Origin: Xenoacremonium recifei
Taxonomy: Eukaryota; Ascomycota; Sordariomycetes; Hypocreales; Nectriaceae
Direction: 5' to 3'
Assembly (NCBI GenBank): GCA_012184525.1
Contig: WOFQ01000062.1
Location: 142,711-206,710, forward strand
Length of the DNA: 64,000 nucleotides
The notes beneath the pieces were generated by a model, which worked only from the letters and a program-made list of their open reading frames with translations, was not told the DNA's origin and did not search any database. A program made the translations under genes and the position numbers. This document shows positions 11,708-22,636 of the stretch, piece by piece; positions within the stretch are counted from its first letter, which is position 1; each line of letters opens with the position of its first letter.

Positions 11708-13294
11708 ATGGCTGCAGTAAAGAACATGCTCTCCAACCTTACCTCCTCTACGCCCCTGACGCCCGAGCCAGAGCCTCTCCCGAAGCCAGAAATGTCGGAG
11801 CATCCCCCGCGCTTTCTCATCATCGGCGCCGGCTCACGAGGCCGCAACTATGCCAATGGCGTCGACACCGTCACCAACGGCATCGTGGCCGCCGTGGCTG
11901 AACCCATCAAGTTCAAACGCGACCTCATCGGCCAGAAGCACATCTGGCGCGACGGCACGCCTCAGGAGGGCCAGTCCTTTGCGCACTGGAGCGAGTTCGT
12001 CGAATACGAGCTTGACCGCAGAAGGCGGGCTGCCGCTGGCGAGAAAGTGCCTGAGGGTGTCGACGGTGCCTTCATCTGCGTGCTGGACGAGATGCATCGC
12101 GATGTCTTAGTCGGGCTTGCGCCGCTAGGACTGCACATCATGTGCGAGAAGCCTCTGGCCACGACACTGCAGGATTGTGTGTCCATGTACAAGGCCATGA
12201 AGCCGCATACCCAGTCCAAGGTCTTCTCGATTGGCCATGTGCTGCGATACAGTCCTCACAACATCGTCCTCCGCAAACTGCTCGTCGAGGATCATGTCGT
12301 CGGCGACATCTCCAGCATTGTCCACACAGAGCCCGTCGGCTGGTGGCACTTCACCCACTCCTATGTCAGGGGTAACTGGAGGAACGACAAGACGACGGCG
12401 CCCTCGCTACTAACAAAGAGTTGTCATGACATTGACCTCTTACTCTGGATCCTATGTTCCCCTGAGAAAGCCGGTCAGGGTGAGCCGCATCTGCCCTCGA
12501 CCGTCTCATCCTCAGGTGGCCTGCAGCTCTACAAGAAGAGTCGCAAACCTGCAGCCGCCGGCTCGGCAACAAACTGCATGCGGTGCCCTCTGGGAGACAC
12601 GGGCTGCAAGTTCTCGGCCAAGAACATTTACTTGGGCCCCAACCTTAAGGGAGTCGGCAGTGGCAACACCGACTGGCCCGTCAGCATCGTCGTCCACGAT
12701 ATCGAGGATTTCACGACACAAGATGAGCGCGCAGCCATCATGACCAAGACCCTCGAGGAGGACTGGGACGCATCGACGCCCATCTCCGAGGTCCAGTCGC
12801 GCAACTGGTTCGGCCGCTGCGTCTTCGAGGCCGACAACAACGTCTGTGACGAGCAATTCGTCACAATGACCTGGCCCGAGACGTCCTCGCGTCCCGCCAA
12901 GACGGCCACCTTCCACATGGTCGCGCAGACCAAGAAGATCTGCGAGCGCTATTCACACATCTACGGCGAGCACGGCGAAGTCTACGCCGACTCGCGCAAG
13001 ATCGTCATCGAGGACTTCAACACGGGCCAGACGCGCACGCTGTACCCCAAGGTCGAGGACCTAGGCCACGGCGGCGGCGACCTAGGTCTCGTGCGCCAGT
13101 TCGTACTCGCCTGCGACAGCGTGAAGAATCATGGGTGCGCGGCGGAGACGGCGCAGAACGAGTATCTTGGGTGTACGCTGGAGGAGGTGCTGAGGAGCCA
13201 TGCTATGGTGTTTGCGGCGGAGGAGGCGAGGACGACGAAGAGGGTGCTGGACTGGGAGGAGTGGTGGGAGAGAGCCGTTGCAAAGGATATGTAA
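11708..13294 (+). CDS. Gfo/Idh/MocA-family NAD(P)-dependent oxidoreductase
   Basis: Single-exon gene for about 528 residues. The N-terminal Rossmann fold begins FLIIGAGSRGRNYA and includes the family's CEKPLATT motif, where the Lys contacts cofactor and substrate. The C-terminal alpha/beta domain follows, with HDIDLLLW matching the conserved His/Asp helix of the family. A cysteine patch, CMRCPLGDTGCKFSAKNIY, resembles a motif of one subgroup in bacteria and fungi. Substrate is unknown; family members oxidise or reduce sugars, inositols and related compounds. The start is set at the ATG at 11708; the frame is open upstream to 11657 but the added residues look like leader sequence. There is no signal peptide. 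Confidence 0.88.
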   Translation: MAAVKNMLSNLTSSTPLTPEPEPLPKPEMSEHPPRFLIIGAGSRGRNYANGVDTVTNGIVAAVAEPIKFKRDLIGQKHIWRDGTPQEGQSFAHWSEFVEYELDRRRRAAAGEKVPEGVDGAFICVLDEMHRDVLVGLAPLGLHIMCEKPLATTLQDCVSMYKAMKPHTQSKVFSIGHVLRYSPHNIVLRKLLVEDHVVGDISSIVHTEPVGWWHFTHSYVRGNWRNDKTTAPSLLTKSCHDIDLLLWILCSPEKAGQGEPHLPSTVSSSGGLQLYKKSRKPAAAGSATNCMRCPLGDTGCKFSAKNIYLGPNLKGVGSGNTDWPVSIVVHDIEDFTTQDERAAIMTKTLEEDWDASTPISEVQSRNWFGRCVFEADNNVCDEQFVTMTWPETSSRPAKTATFHMVAQTKKICERYSHIYGEHGEVYADSRKIVIEDFNTGQTRTLYPKVEDLGHGGGDLGLVRQFVLACDSVKNHGCAAETAQNEYLGCTLEEVLRSHAMVFAAEEARTTKRVLDWEEWWERAVAKDM

Positions 13295-13787
13295 TGATGG
13301 TTTCTGGATATTAGTTCGATTTGGGGGTGCATCTCCCTGGGCAGACCAGCTCATATAATTTTCACGACTGAGAACGATAAACTACAATCATGACACACGA
13401 TCTTATAAGTATCAACTCTTCACATGAAGCTCCATAGACAGGGACAAGAGGTGTCATGAGCAGTCATGATCACACAGCATGCCAGCAACGACGCATTCAG
13501 TAATACTCCTAAGCAATATATTCTTCCATTATCATGACTGTGCTAAATACGGACCGTCCCATTAAGCCTGGGTACCCAAGTCGAGACCACCATCGATCGA
13601 TCGTCATAGTAGATGCATGAATGAATGAATGCAGGGATCAGAATGCGCTCGAAACAACGACGTATAATACAAACCCATGCAAACACCATATTTGTCGTAG
13701 AATATTTCTGGGAAAACACACGAAACACCATGACATCCCCCGTCCTCGCCCCCGCCCCCCTTTTCTCTCTCGCGTGTAAGTCGTCGC
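13295..13787. other. Convergent 3' region
   Basis: Spacer between two converging genes, presumably both 3' UTRs. A short (GAAT) run lies near 13619-13630. No gene is seen. Confidence 0.6.
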
Positions 13788-15227
13788 TTAACCCAGCTCG
13801 GCACGGTTGCTCTCGTTGCCCAGCGGGTTGACGGCCGGCAGCTCCTGCGCGGAGTGCTCGTGCTGACCCTGCGGCGGCGGCGTCTCGCCCTCCTTGGCGA
13901 TGCCCGGGCTGGGACTCATCTGAGGAGGGGGAGAGCCGGTGGACGAAGGCTGGTAACCCGCGGCGGCGCCGTACGCAGCCTGCTGGTTCCAGCCTTGCTG
14001 GGAGGGGTCGTACTGGCCCTGGAACTGCTGCGGCTGGGGCGAGTAGGCGCCGTAGCCGGGCTGCGGGTAACCCTGCTGCTGCTGGTTGTAGGCAGCCATG
14101 TTGGGGTCGTAGTTCTGGGGGTAGTTGGGCTGGTAGTTGGAGGGCACGCCGGAGGGATACATGGCGCCGCCGGGTGATGAGGGCGGGTAGGTTCCGGCAG
14201 GGCTCGTGGGCTGGGTCATGGGAGGAGACTGCTGGGGAGGGACTGCGGGAGCAGTGGTCGCGGCGGCCGCCTTGTTCTTCTTGCTGCGGCGCCAGAAGAG
14301 GAACGCAGCGAGAGCAACAATGGCGATGGCAGCAACACCACCCACGGTGCCACCCGCAATGGCTCCAACATTGGTCGAGGAGCCGCCGCCGCCGCCGCCC
14401 GTGTTCGTGGGCTCAGAAGAGCTCGTCGTTGGTGATCCGGTGGTCGAGGTAGTCTCGGGCTCGGAGGAGGTGGTGGTGCCAAAGCTGTGCGTCGCCGACC
14501 AGGCCGGGTCATAGTTCAGCAGAGTCGCAGTGCCGCTCTGAGCAGAGCAGTCGAGAAGGCTGAAGGTCTCGGTATTGTCCCCCGAGGAGGTCGAGAAGAT
14601 CCAGGTGAAACAAGCAGGGTACTCGGAGGAAGCACTGTGGTGGCATATATCAGCATTGGGTCCAGGAGCGTATATCTGCCTTGCAGAGAGTGAGTCTCAC
14701 CAGCACAGCGTGTGGAAATCCGACGGGAGGTCGCAGCTACCGGCCGAGGACGATTGGTAGTTCATGCAAGTCGTCTTGACGACGGTGCAGTCGGCGTTGG
14801 GCTCACAGCATCCGATATAGGAGCTCGAATAGCTGCAAGTAGCACCTTGGGTGATGCACGTGAAGGAGTCTTTGGGGAACACACATGGTCAGCATCGCCG
14901 AGCACAAGGTCGTGAAAGTGCAATTCATTCGTTCAGTCACTCACTGCCGTTGGAAAGGACATAACCACAGGTGTCAGGCCCAAGAGTGTATCCTTGGAGA
15001 CGGGGCAGCAGCTCCATGCGACCCAACAGCTCGGGGGCCTTTGTCGGTCGGGGAGACCAGCCCAGGGCGAGCTGGTTCTCCAGATCGGGGTCCTTTTCCA
15101 TGATGCTGGTCTCCTGCGGCGGCGTCCATGACTCCTCGGCGCCAGACTTGAGGAAGGGGTACTTCAGCCAGGCGGCAGCTGGCGAAGCCAAGGCTCCCAG
15201 AGCCAGGAGCTGAGACGTCCGACGCAT
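13788..15227 (-). CDS. Single-span cell-surface protein with Cys-rich ectodomain
   Basis: Predicted type I membrane protein of about 432 residues in three exons: 15227-14945, 14869-14701 and 14634-13788. In order it has a signal peptide (RRTSQLLALGALASPAAAW), a cysteine-rich ectodomain with paired cysteines (IGCCEPNADC, TLCC), a Ser/Thr/Gly-rich stalk, one membrane span near residues 245-270 (VGGVAAIAIVALAAFLFW) followed by a basic stop-transfer RRSKKNK, and a long Pro/Gln/Tyr-rich cytoplasmic tail. This plan resembles fungal cell-wall stress sensors of the WSC/MID2 type, but I do not see a clear WSC domain, so the sensor role is only inferred from architecture. The third exon begins inside a codon that restores a Cys-Cys pair. 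Confidence 0.85.
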
Positions 15228-17970
15228 AGCGGGCGGTTGTCTTCTGTGTTTGACCAGTCGACGATCGGGCCGGTGAGATTGGGGGCAGCAAAGGTCTCCC
15301 AAAGATGCCTCTCTTTGTGCTGTGAAGCAACCAGCACTGAATCTCTGTCCGGAGCTCAGTTCAGTTCAACAAAGATGTGACAGGCGCAGGCACAGGCACA
15401 CAGGCACAGAACGGGGAGCGCAGTGCGAGCGAGACACACACAGGTTCAGGGATCCCGCATTGTTTCTCTCCTCGCGCGCAGCCGCAGCAGCGCCTTATAA
15501 GAGTCGGCCCCGTGGAACAGGACCCTCAAGATGATCCCAGTCGGTGGCGCGCAAGGCAGCATCCCATTCGCGCCGTGAGGCCTTGGCGGGACGAGCTGAA
15601 TGCAGTAGCCCAGCAGTCGTGACCATGTTGGGAATAGTACCAGAAACAACTCAAAAGGCGTTGCTTGACTTTGCCTGGGGCCGGATAGCTAGTGAGCCAC
15701 CCCTGGTCGCTGGCGGCGGGGATGAGTCTCTCAGACACTTCAATCTCGTCCCCCCCTCCGCGGCGCTGGCGAGCGTCACAAAGCCTCTGGAACAGTCGGG
15801 CTCTTCTAGACAGGGCTGTTGCTGACGCTGGTGATCGGTAGGTATACGGGACGAGACGGTGAAGGAGGGTGGTCGATCAGCAGCCATCCATCCGGCAAGG
15901 CAAGGCTCATGTTCTGGACCACGATGTCTCGACCCCGGACTCATGCAGCGTGCATCCCATCCCATCCCGGACACCGCAACAGCCGACCGTCGCTTCTCTC
16001 GCTTTCCTCGACTCTTCACCAGTCAGCCTGGACCCTTGGCAGAGCGATACGGTGTGCCACGCCGCAATATTGCAAATCAGACTAGCCAGCCCTGGCTGCT
16101 GCTGGACGGAGAGGCATTGGCCCGATCATGGCTCTGCTGCAGAGCACAGCCCGTTGCAAGTAACCCAAGCAAGCAGAAATCTTGGCTCACTCTCTGCCCT
16201 ACGGGGAAATGCTGCGCTGGAGTCACATCCCGCAGCCCCCCCAGTGGTGCAAGGTCCGCTACCCATGATAGGCTCATTCCGCCGTGATTCAGACGCTTCC
16301 CCCACTGCGGCTGGGATCAGCTCCAGCTCTGTTCATCCCCCAGTCAGACCTAGTTGCTAGGGTTGCAATGCAGCTGGGTGTGAGGCTGAGTCTGTGCTGT
16401 GCCGTGGCCCGTTATCCGCTCGGCATAAGCATTCAAACCCGTTGCCAATTCCACTGACCGCTCGATCGAGGGAGTGATAAAGTTGCGGCTCATGCAGGCG
16501 ATCCAGTCCCGTCCAGCTTCGTCGAGCGAGCATCCTGAGAAGGCCGCCGAGATAGTGTCGTCTTCCCGCGGGCTCGGCTAGATTGGGCCCTGTCGGAGCG
16601 GATTGTAGCGCCCAGCCCAGCCCAGCCCAGTCCAACAAGGGGAAACGGGGGCTGGGCCGGGCTAATCAAAGTCAAAGAGCACCGCCGTGGCTGGCTGGCT
16701 CTCCAGTGGAGTGTCTGGGAGTGTCTCTCTGGTGCTCCGTCCTCTTCACATGTTCTCCTCGTGGGGTGCGGTGATCGGCCGTTGATGGTGTTTCTCGTTT
16801 CTATCTTTGTGCATCTCTGCCTCCCCATGAGACCGATGATCCTCGTTTCTCCGAACTCGCCAGGCTCGCCCGTTGCAGGGGACCCGACTGGAGCTTGATG
16901 GAAGGATTCGTTCGAGGGATCCAGGCCAGGCCGCTTCGGCCGACGGCGTTTGCGCTCAGCCGGAGCTGGACAAGGAAGGACTGGCAGTGAAAAGAGAGCT
17001 GGTGCCATTTAACTCTAGATCAGACCTAATTCGGCTGGGCTGATCCGTCGAGCCAGGGTCTGAATGGACGGATGATGGTGGAGAAAAGTTCGCTCGCTAT
17101 GAGACAGGGCGCAGGACGGAATTATTTCCCGCTGCCGTTTCCCGACAGGGCTGGTTTCTGGCTTACCCTACACTTTGCAGTCGGAAAAGTTGTGTAGCCT
17201 TCAGGCTTGTCGTCTCAAGGAGGAACAACGGAATAATTATATGTGATCAATATGGTCTTACGCCATAATGACTCTCTGTTTGACCATTTTATGTTCTTTT
17301 ATATTGTTTCGTAGTAGCTTGTGGTCCAAATAATGTGTACTAAATCATGTGTACTATGAGTTCCCAGCTCTTATGTAAGTCTAGACGACGACTCGCTGAC
17401 AAACAGCATCCAGACCGCCAACATCAACCAGAAAATACATTCCTCTCAGAGTCAAATACGCGTTACGAAACTCACATCCGTGGACCTGCCACTGAATAAT
17501 CAACGCCGCTCAGTCAGCAATCGAAGAAAATACCCCCAAACAGTCTAGAAGCCTTCCTTTCACGGCCGTGCTCAGCCAAAAGACCCCTGCAAGTTCCACG
17601 GAACTCCGAGAATCTGTCATCCGGCTCACGTGACGCCCCTCAACCCAACCCAGAATATACGGTTTCGCGAAGAACCATGTAACGCCATTGGCCGAAGCAG
17701 CAAATCCTTGGACCCAGAGCTTGCTCGTCTACCTCCCCTGAAGGTGACGTCGAAGGATCAAAGTCATGCTTGGAAATATGTCGTCCTGGATGAGTGTCCT
17801 GAGTATAAAGGGCGGTCGTGGCCTCCTGCTCAGCAACGGGAATCATCAGCCCATCAGCCTTCACAAGCATCTCAAGCACAGCAAAGCCTCAACAAACACC
17901 TGAATCCTCACCCCCAAGACTTCGTCACAACTATCACATTCTTCAACCCAAACATCAACTCATAATCACA
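15228..17970. other. Long divergent spacer (2.7 kb)
   Basis: No supported gene. It lies between the surface-protein start (-) and the cupin gene start (+) and should contain both promoters. CAGGCA-type short repeats occur near 15381-15410 and a (CCCAG) tandem near 16612-16630. A TATA box for the cupin gene is annotated separately. The open frames of 80-170 codons overlap on both strands and show no domain. Confidence 0.5.
17804..17809 (+). promoter_or_regulatory. TATA box of the cupin gene
   Basis: TATAAA in the context GAGTATAAAGGG lies about 165 bp upstream of the cupin start codon, on the right strand and at a plausible distance given a leader of roughly 130 nt. Position and match are seen; use is inferred. 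Confidence 0.55.
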
Positions 17971-18525
17971 ATGGCCTCCTCCGAGCCTCAGCCTCTCCCC
18001 CCTGTCACCCGCTACATCACCACCCACGATGCCTCCGGCAAGGCCACCTGGGACACCTCCATTCCCACTGAGGTAGCCTCCAACCGCAGTGGCGGCTTCA
18101 CCGTGCACACCACCTGGGTCAACGAGAACAACGACCCGGACGTCAACAACGACAAGGACCTGAACTCCTACCGCGAGAACATCGTCGAGAAGGATCTCTA
18201 CCCGGCTTCGGGCTCTGTGCTCCGCGTCGTCGACATCTGGCCCGGCTTTCCCGCCGCCATGCACCGCACCGGCAGCGTCGACTACGGCGTCGTGCTGGAG
18301 GGCGAGGTCGAGTGCTGGCTGGACAACGGTGAAGTCAAGACTCTGAAGAGGGGCGACATCATCATCCAGCGCGGCACCAACCACGGCTGGAAGAACGTGG
18401 GCACTGAGGTTGCTCGCATCTGCTTCACCCTGTTGGCTATTCCGCCTGTCAAGGCCGACGGAAAGGAGCTTCAGTGCCACCACTTTGCAGACCTGGCCAC
18501 CGCACCTACGGAGGAGTCGTGCTAA
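17971..18525 (+). CDS. Cupin-domain protein
   Basis: Single-exon gene for 184 residues. The C-terminal half is one cupin barrel. Cupin motif 1 lies around AAMHRTGSVDYGVVLEGEVE, with metal-ligand candidates His and Glu; motif 2 lies in GDIIIQRGTNHGWKN, with a His ligand. The N-terminal 80 residues (RYITTHDASGKATWDT) are a fungal extension common in small stand-alone cupins found near secondary or aromatic metabolism genes. The reaction is not predictable from sequence. There is no signal peptide. The ATG at 17971 has the favourable context CACAATGG; an in-frame upstream extension exists but runs through the probable leader. Confidence 0.9.
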   Translation: MASSEPQPLPPVTRYITTHDASGKATWDTSIPTEVASNRSGGFTVHTTWVNENNDPDVNNDKDLNSYRENIVEKDLYPASGSVLRVVDIWPGFPAAMHRTGSVDYGVVLEGEVECWLDNGEVKTLKRGDIIIQRGTNHGWKNVGTEVARICFTLLAIPPVKADGKELQCHHFADLATAPTEESC

Positions 18526-18687
18526 ATTCGAGGGAACGGATTGTACATAGATATAGACTAGAACCGAAAGGAGACATGAGAAGATTTTAAACCGCTGTTG
18601 AATTCATACTACTTATTCTATCATCGCTCCTTTTATGCTTAACCTGCCTCATCACTGACCCCCGACCCCAAGTAAGCTTGGTAGGTT

Positions 18688-19962
18688 CTAGCTGTAAAGA
18701 CCATGGCACCATTCTTCAACGCTAGGAAAGGGGAGTGGCTTCCAGATCTTATCGCGGATATCTTTGAACATGGGATCGTTCTTCTTCGTAACATGCCCAT
18801 GGCGAACTAGGAAATCCAGCATCACCAGCCCGCTATTAGGTTTCCACAGGTCGGCCCGCAGCTGATCCTTGACTTCGTCCACAGTGAAGGCCTTGAAGCC
18901 CTCAATGCTCCGATCTTTGGTGGAGGGGCGGTATGTCGGCTCAATCACCTCGAGGTCGAAAACGAAACGAATGCCAGGCTCCAGATGGCCCTCACTCTCA
19001 GCTCCCGCACTTCGGTCCTTGCAGTCGTAGAAGGGAAGATGACCGGCAATGTTTTGGACAAAGCCGATGGGCGTCTTCTTGCCGTCTTCTTCTACAACCC
19101 GGACCTGCTTGCTGAGAATGTTGAGTTCAAGATTCGCCTCCTCCATCGCTTCCCGGTGGAGTGTGAACGTGGCACAGAGCTGTCCAAGAGGCCGCTCTAG
19201 AGAATAACACGTCCGGTCTTTTTCCTCCAGGCCACCAGCAACAACCTGGTCCAGCATGCCCGAATAGCAGATGGTATCCGCCATAGCTCGTTTCGCCACC
19301 CAGATCTTGTTGAGGCGTTTGTCTGGGCCCTCACCCACGGTCGTGTACACGTTTAGGTGCACGCCTACGGTAACCATGCCCAACAGCCCTCGCATCGCAG
19401 GAGGGACGCATATGCCGTCGGCTTTGGGGTCTTTCATAATGACGGGATACCAGTCTCGGACTGCCTCGTCCTTGTTGAGCCACGAGGTGAAGCAGCCCTT
19501 GAAGCGTTCGTTGTTCTCTTCGGCAACGATGCGCATCGAGTGCTTGAAGCGTTGGGCGAGAGTGCCTTCAACCGGGGCTGGCAGCAGAATGAGTGTCGAG
19601 GCTCCCTCGTTAGCGAAAACGAACACGCCGCTGCGCCCTGGGAGATTGCGAAACTCCTTGAACCTCGAGTGAGGGATGTAGCCGATCACTTCATTAAAGT
19701 TGCTAATCTTGACCTGGCACATCGACGACAGTGCAATCCGGTGGAACTTGTTGGCTCTTGCGACGACGCAATACAGCGAGGCCTGGTTGGTAATTGGCTC
19801 GGGCTCGGGATCTTGCTGCATTCTGATAGAAATGTGTCTGGATAGTTGTGTTTGTTGACGGTGTCCGTTTGCAACAGGCGAGCCTCCACGGTTGATGTCC
19901 TCCAGGTCACATGCCATACTGGCAGTTGCTCGCAGCATCGTCGCGGTTTCTTTATTGTCCAT
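18688..19962 (-). CDS. DUF4743 / Nudix hydrolase (thiamine pyrophosphokinase-related type)
   Basis: Single-exon gene for about 424 residues. The N-terminal half matches the DUF4743 region that precedes Nudix domains in fungi and plants (for example RNKIWVAKR-like sequence, here LNKIWVAKRAMADTICYSGM). The Nudix core follows: DQVVAGG, then the catalytic helix REAMEEAN. Relatives hydrolyse modified thiamine pyrophosphates or other nucleoside-diphosphate derivatives. Odd point: 25 residues separate the GG from REAMEE, about 12 more than the standard Nudix box allows, and the conserved middle Glu cannot be placed with certainty. No in-frame GT-AG intron removes the extra segment. The start is the first ATG; internal Met at residues 9 and 16 are alternatives. 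Confidence 0.85.
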   Translation of the reverse strand: MDNKETATMLRATASMACDLEDINRGGSPVANGHRQQTQLSRHISIRMQQDPEPEPITNQASLYCVVARANKFHRIALSSMCQVKISNFNEVIGYIPHSRFKEFRNLPGRSGVFVFANEGASTLILLPAPVEGTLAQRFKHSMRIVAEENNERFKGCFTSWLNKDEAVRDWYPVIMKDPKADGICVPPAMRGLLGMVTVGVHLNVYTTVGEGPDKRLNKIWVAKRAMADTICYSGMLDQVVAGGLEEKDRTCYSLERPLGQLCATFTLHREAMEEANLELNILSKQVRVVEEDGKKTPIGFVQNIAGHLPFYDCKDRSAGAESEGHLEPGIRFVFDLEVIEPTYRPSTKDRSIEGFKAFTVDEVKDQLRADLWKPNSGLVMLDFLVRHGHVTKKNDPMFKDIRDKIWKPLPFPSVEEWCHGLYS

Positions 19963-20896
19963 GGCGGGGAGTGATTCAGTCAGCCACGAACCGGGAGCGA
20001 AACAGCGACAGATGACCAGCAGCTACCACCCGATGGCGGCGGTGAGAGGAGCAGGATCTGTATCGATGCACCCTACCTACCCAATTAATATACCAGTAGA
20101 CTAGGGCTGTGTGAATGCCAACCCGTGACTGCCGTCATCGGGCGTCTGGCGCTGACGGCCACTCAGATCTGAGAGCCTTGTACGTATCAAGAGCCGCAGA
20201 GAAGCAGGGGGGGAGGCCGCGGCGGTTCATGCTGGATCCGAGAGACCAATGAATCACCTCGACAGGTGGCTGCTGATGCCGTTACCGGTGCCACGAGAAG
20301 TGCAGTCCTCAAGCAAATGGGCTTGCAAAGCCTGGGATGGAAACAGGGAGGGGGAGGGGGAGGGGGTGTATGCAGGTTCGGCCGCATTGAGATGTGCAAA
20401 TACATCATACATACATGTATTCGCGAGCCCGGCGGAGAGAGAAGCAGCGCAAGACCAGTCAGAGGGCGTTCATGCCTGGCCCTGTATCACCGCTCCCCAG
20501 CACCGTCAACCCGCAGGTAATATACAGATTTTCGTCTGATATGCCTCCATCCGTCATCCTCTCGCCTCCCCCCTTCTCGTCCTGCCCCCGGGGTGACCTG
20601 CACCAGGGCTGGTGCGCGGCCACGACCGCCTCACCTCCCGTCCCGGGCGGATGACCGAACCGGGTCTCCGGGACGGCCAACTTCCTCCCCATCCGGGGTG
20701 ACACTGCAGACGCGGATGCATCAATAGAGTAGGCGGGGTGTCTCTCCCGGACTCATCACGGGCTGCCCTCGCAACCCCGTCCTTGCCGGCCCCCCTTTCC
20801 TGTTTCCCTCTTGGTCCTCGCGCAGCCAGCCTCGTCGTCTTAGCCCAGCTGGTCGTGTGCCGCGCCCCAGGCCAACAAGGGGGAGCCGTGTGACGG
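19963..20896. other. Non-coding stretch with G-quadruplex motif
   Basis: Presumed promoter of the Nudix gene plus the 3' flank of the Cys-rich gene. It contains a perfect four-tract G-run, annotated separately. No gene is seen. Confidence 0.5.
20346..20366 (+). other. Predicted G-quadruplex motif
   Basis: Four G tracts of 3, 5, 5 and 5 bases are separated by single A loops, an ideal parallel G4 sequence. It lies about 385 bp upstream of the minus-strand Nudix gene. Folding is predicted from the sequence only. Confidence 0.6.
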
Positions 20897-21271
20897 TCAT
20901 GCCGACGGCAGCAGCGAGAAGGGATCCTCATGGTCGTGTTCGTGGCTGGCACTGGTGCTGGCAGTGCTTGCGCTCCCCCTCCTGTCGTTGCCGCGTCGGA
21001 TGGCGTACCCCGGGGAGGAGGAGCTCGACGACAGGCTGATGGATGTCACTGGACGGTGAGAGGATCGAGCTGCTGCGGCCGCTGCAGCGGTGGCAGCGGT
21101 GGTCGCAGCGCCCGGGACGCAGAGCGCGCAGATTTCCATTTGCGGTTTGGGAGTCAGGCAGTAGAATGGGCTTCGGCACTTACGAGCGCAACCGGTGAAG
21201 TCGACGACCGTCTCGCCCATGTAGCCGCCGCAGATCTCACATATCCGCTGAGCAATGACGGTGTGACACAT
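20897..21271 (-). CDS. Small Cys-rich protein, CxxC motifs
   Basis: Open frame of about 124 residues from the ATG at 21271. The first 55 residues carry seven cysteines, including CEIC and CALC pairs in a pattern suggesting a small zinc-binding fold: MCHTVIAQRICEICGGYMGE followed by GCARKCRSPFYC. After that come Ala-rich and Ser-rich low-complexity runs and an acidic/His end. Similar short fungal proteins that begin MC and carry this Cys spacing exist, but I cannot name a function. A GTAAGT donor inside the frame (after the GCA codon of GCARK) could start an intron; the reading given ignores it because the frame stays open and the cysteines continue. Confidence 0.5.
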   Translation of the reverse strand: MCHTVIAQRICEICGGYMGETVVDFTGCARKCRSPFYCLTPKPQMEICALCVPGAATTAATAAAAAAARSSHRPVTSISLSSSSSSPGYAIRRGNDRRGSASTASTSASHEHDHEDPFSLLPSA

Positions 21272-22636
21272 GGCGTGGCGTTTGATAGTTGGTTTCAAAT
21301 CGGGGTAAAAGGCGGAGCGTAGGAGCAAAAGAGACAAGAGAGATCTTGGTCCACGGACGCCAACTCGGCGTCGATGCTGGTTGGTGATAATGCGGTGTGC
21401 CTTGCAGCAGCGGCTAGGATAGTCCGTATATCATGCAGACAGACGGGACGAAGCAGCGGTGGCGGCAGCGGTAGGATGCTTATGGTGACGAGGACGGGAG
21501 GGAAGGGCTTGTTTGTGTCGTAGCAGAGCTGGGACAGGAATAGGCAAACGGTCGTGTAGCGGCGGTTGTTGCTATCGTTGCACGTCTTGATGCTGTTGTC
21601 GCTGCAGCAGCAGCCGGACTTGTGAGCGTTGCTGGTCTCTCGGTAGCAGTAATCGAGGCATGTCAGTCCAACGGGGATCATGATATCCCTCTGGGCTCAG
21701 TTGTGTAGCAGCAGGCGGCCGGCCGTGTAATATGGGCGGCGAATGCCCATGCCCCGGCCGGGCCGCATCGCGAGACGAGACGTCGCAAAGCAGAGCAATG
21801 ATACCTTAGCCTTCGCTCCCTCCCTCCCTCCCGCCGGTCTCTATCCGTCCGCCTGCTGACTGCTGCTGACCCGCGACTAACGTGGCACGTATAAGTGACC
21901 CGTGCATGACGACACTTTGGGCGAGGTGCTTGAGGTCGCGACGCCTTCACCATCATCCGGCTCTGGCGCTGGCGCTCCCCCGCAGTCGAGGTGTTTCGTT
22001 TTCGTACCGCATGAACCTTGCCTGCACAAAGTCAGCTGTGCCTTCGGGATTCCAGCCCAGGTCGATTTCCCGGCCCGCCACCATTGGGTAGCAGCCATGC
22101 TAGGATCCATGGCGATGCAGCCGGCGACCTTAGCCTCCAAGCCCCAAACCGCAGCAAAGCAAACAACTCACGCGTCCTCCCTCTCTGGGAGTATTCATGA
22201 CAGCGCAAAATCAAAGAGACCTCACACCCTTTCGCCTGCTGCACCGCGGGGCGACTCGCCCGACTGGTCCAAGGCCCAGCCCCTTGTCTGAGGCTCCTAG
22301 CTCTGGTTGGGTCGTTGCTGATGATGGCCACTAGGCGTCACCTGTGGCCGACTGGGCCCGGTCAACGTCACGGCCGAATCATCGGCTACATCGGTCAGGC
22401 TCGTACATGATGGTGCATTGGCGTGATCCTCCATGTGGTTTGTACTGATACGCTGCAACTCTACTTGGTAGGTGCCCGAGCAGGTCCCTAAGATACAACA
22501 GTTATGGATGCGACTCTGCGCGAAACACCCAGAGTCACCCTCTGGCCGCTGCCGTTGGCGGGCCTGTCAGCCACCCGCGATGGCGCCGAAGAGCTTTCCA
22601 GCCAGGCGGTGCGCGGGGTATAGCTGCACGCCTCAG
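21272..22636. other. Non-coding stretch
   Basis: No supported gene. It should contain the promoter of the Cys-rich gene and the 3' flank of the dehydrogenase gene. A minus-strand frame at 21295-21681 is Cys-containing but has no domain and overlaps the presumed leader. Confidence 0.45.

Noticed and set aside
21295..21681. 128-codon Cys-containing minus-strand frame
   Set aside because: It has no domain and lies in the presumed leader of the small Cys-rich gene.
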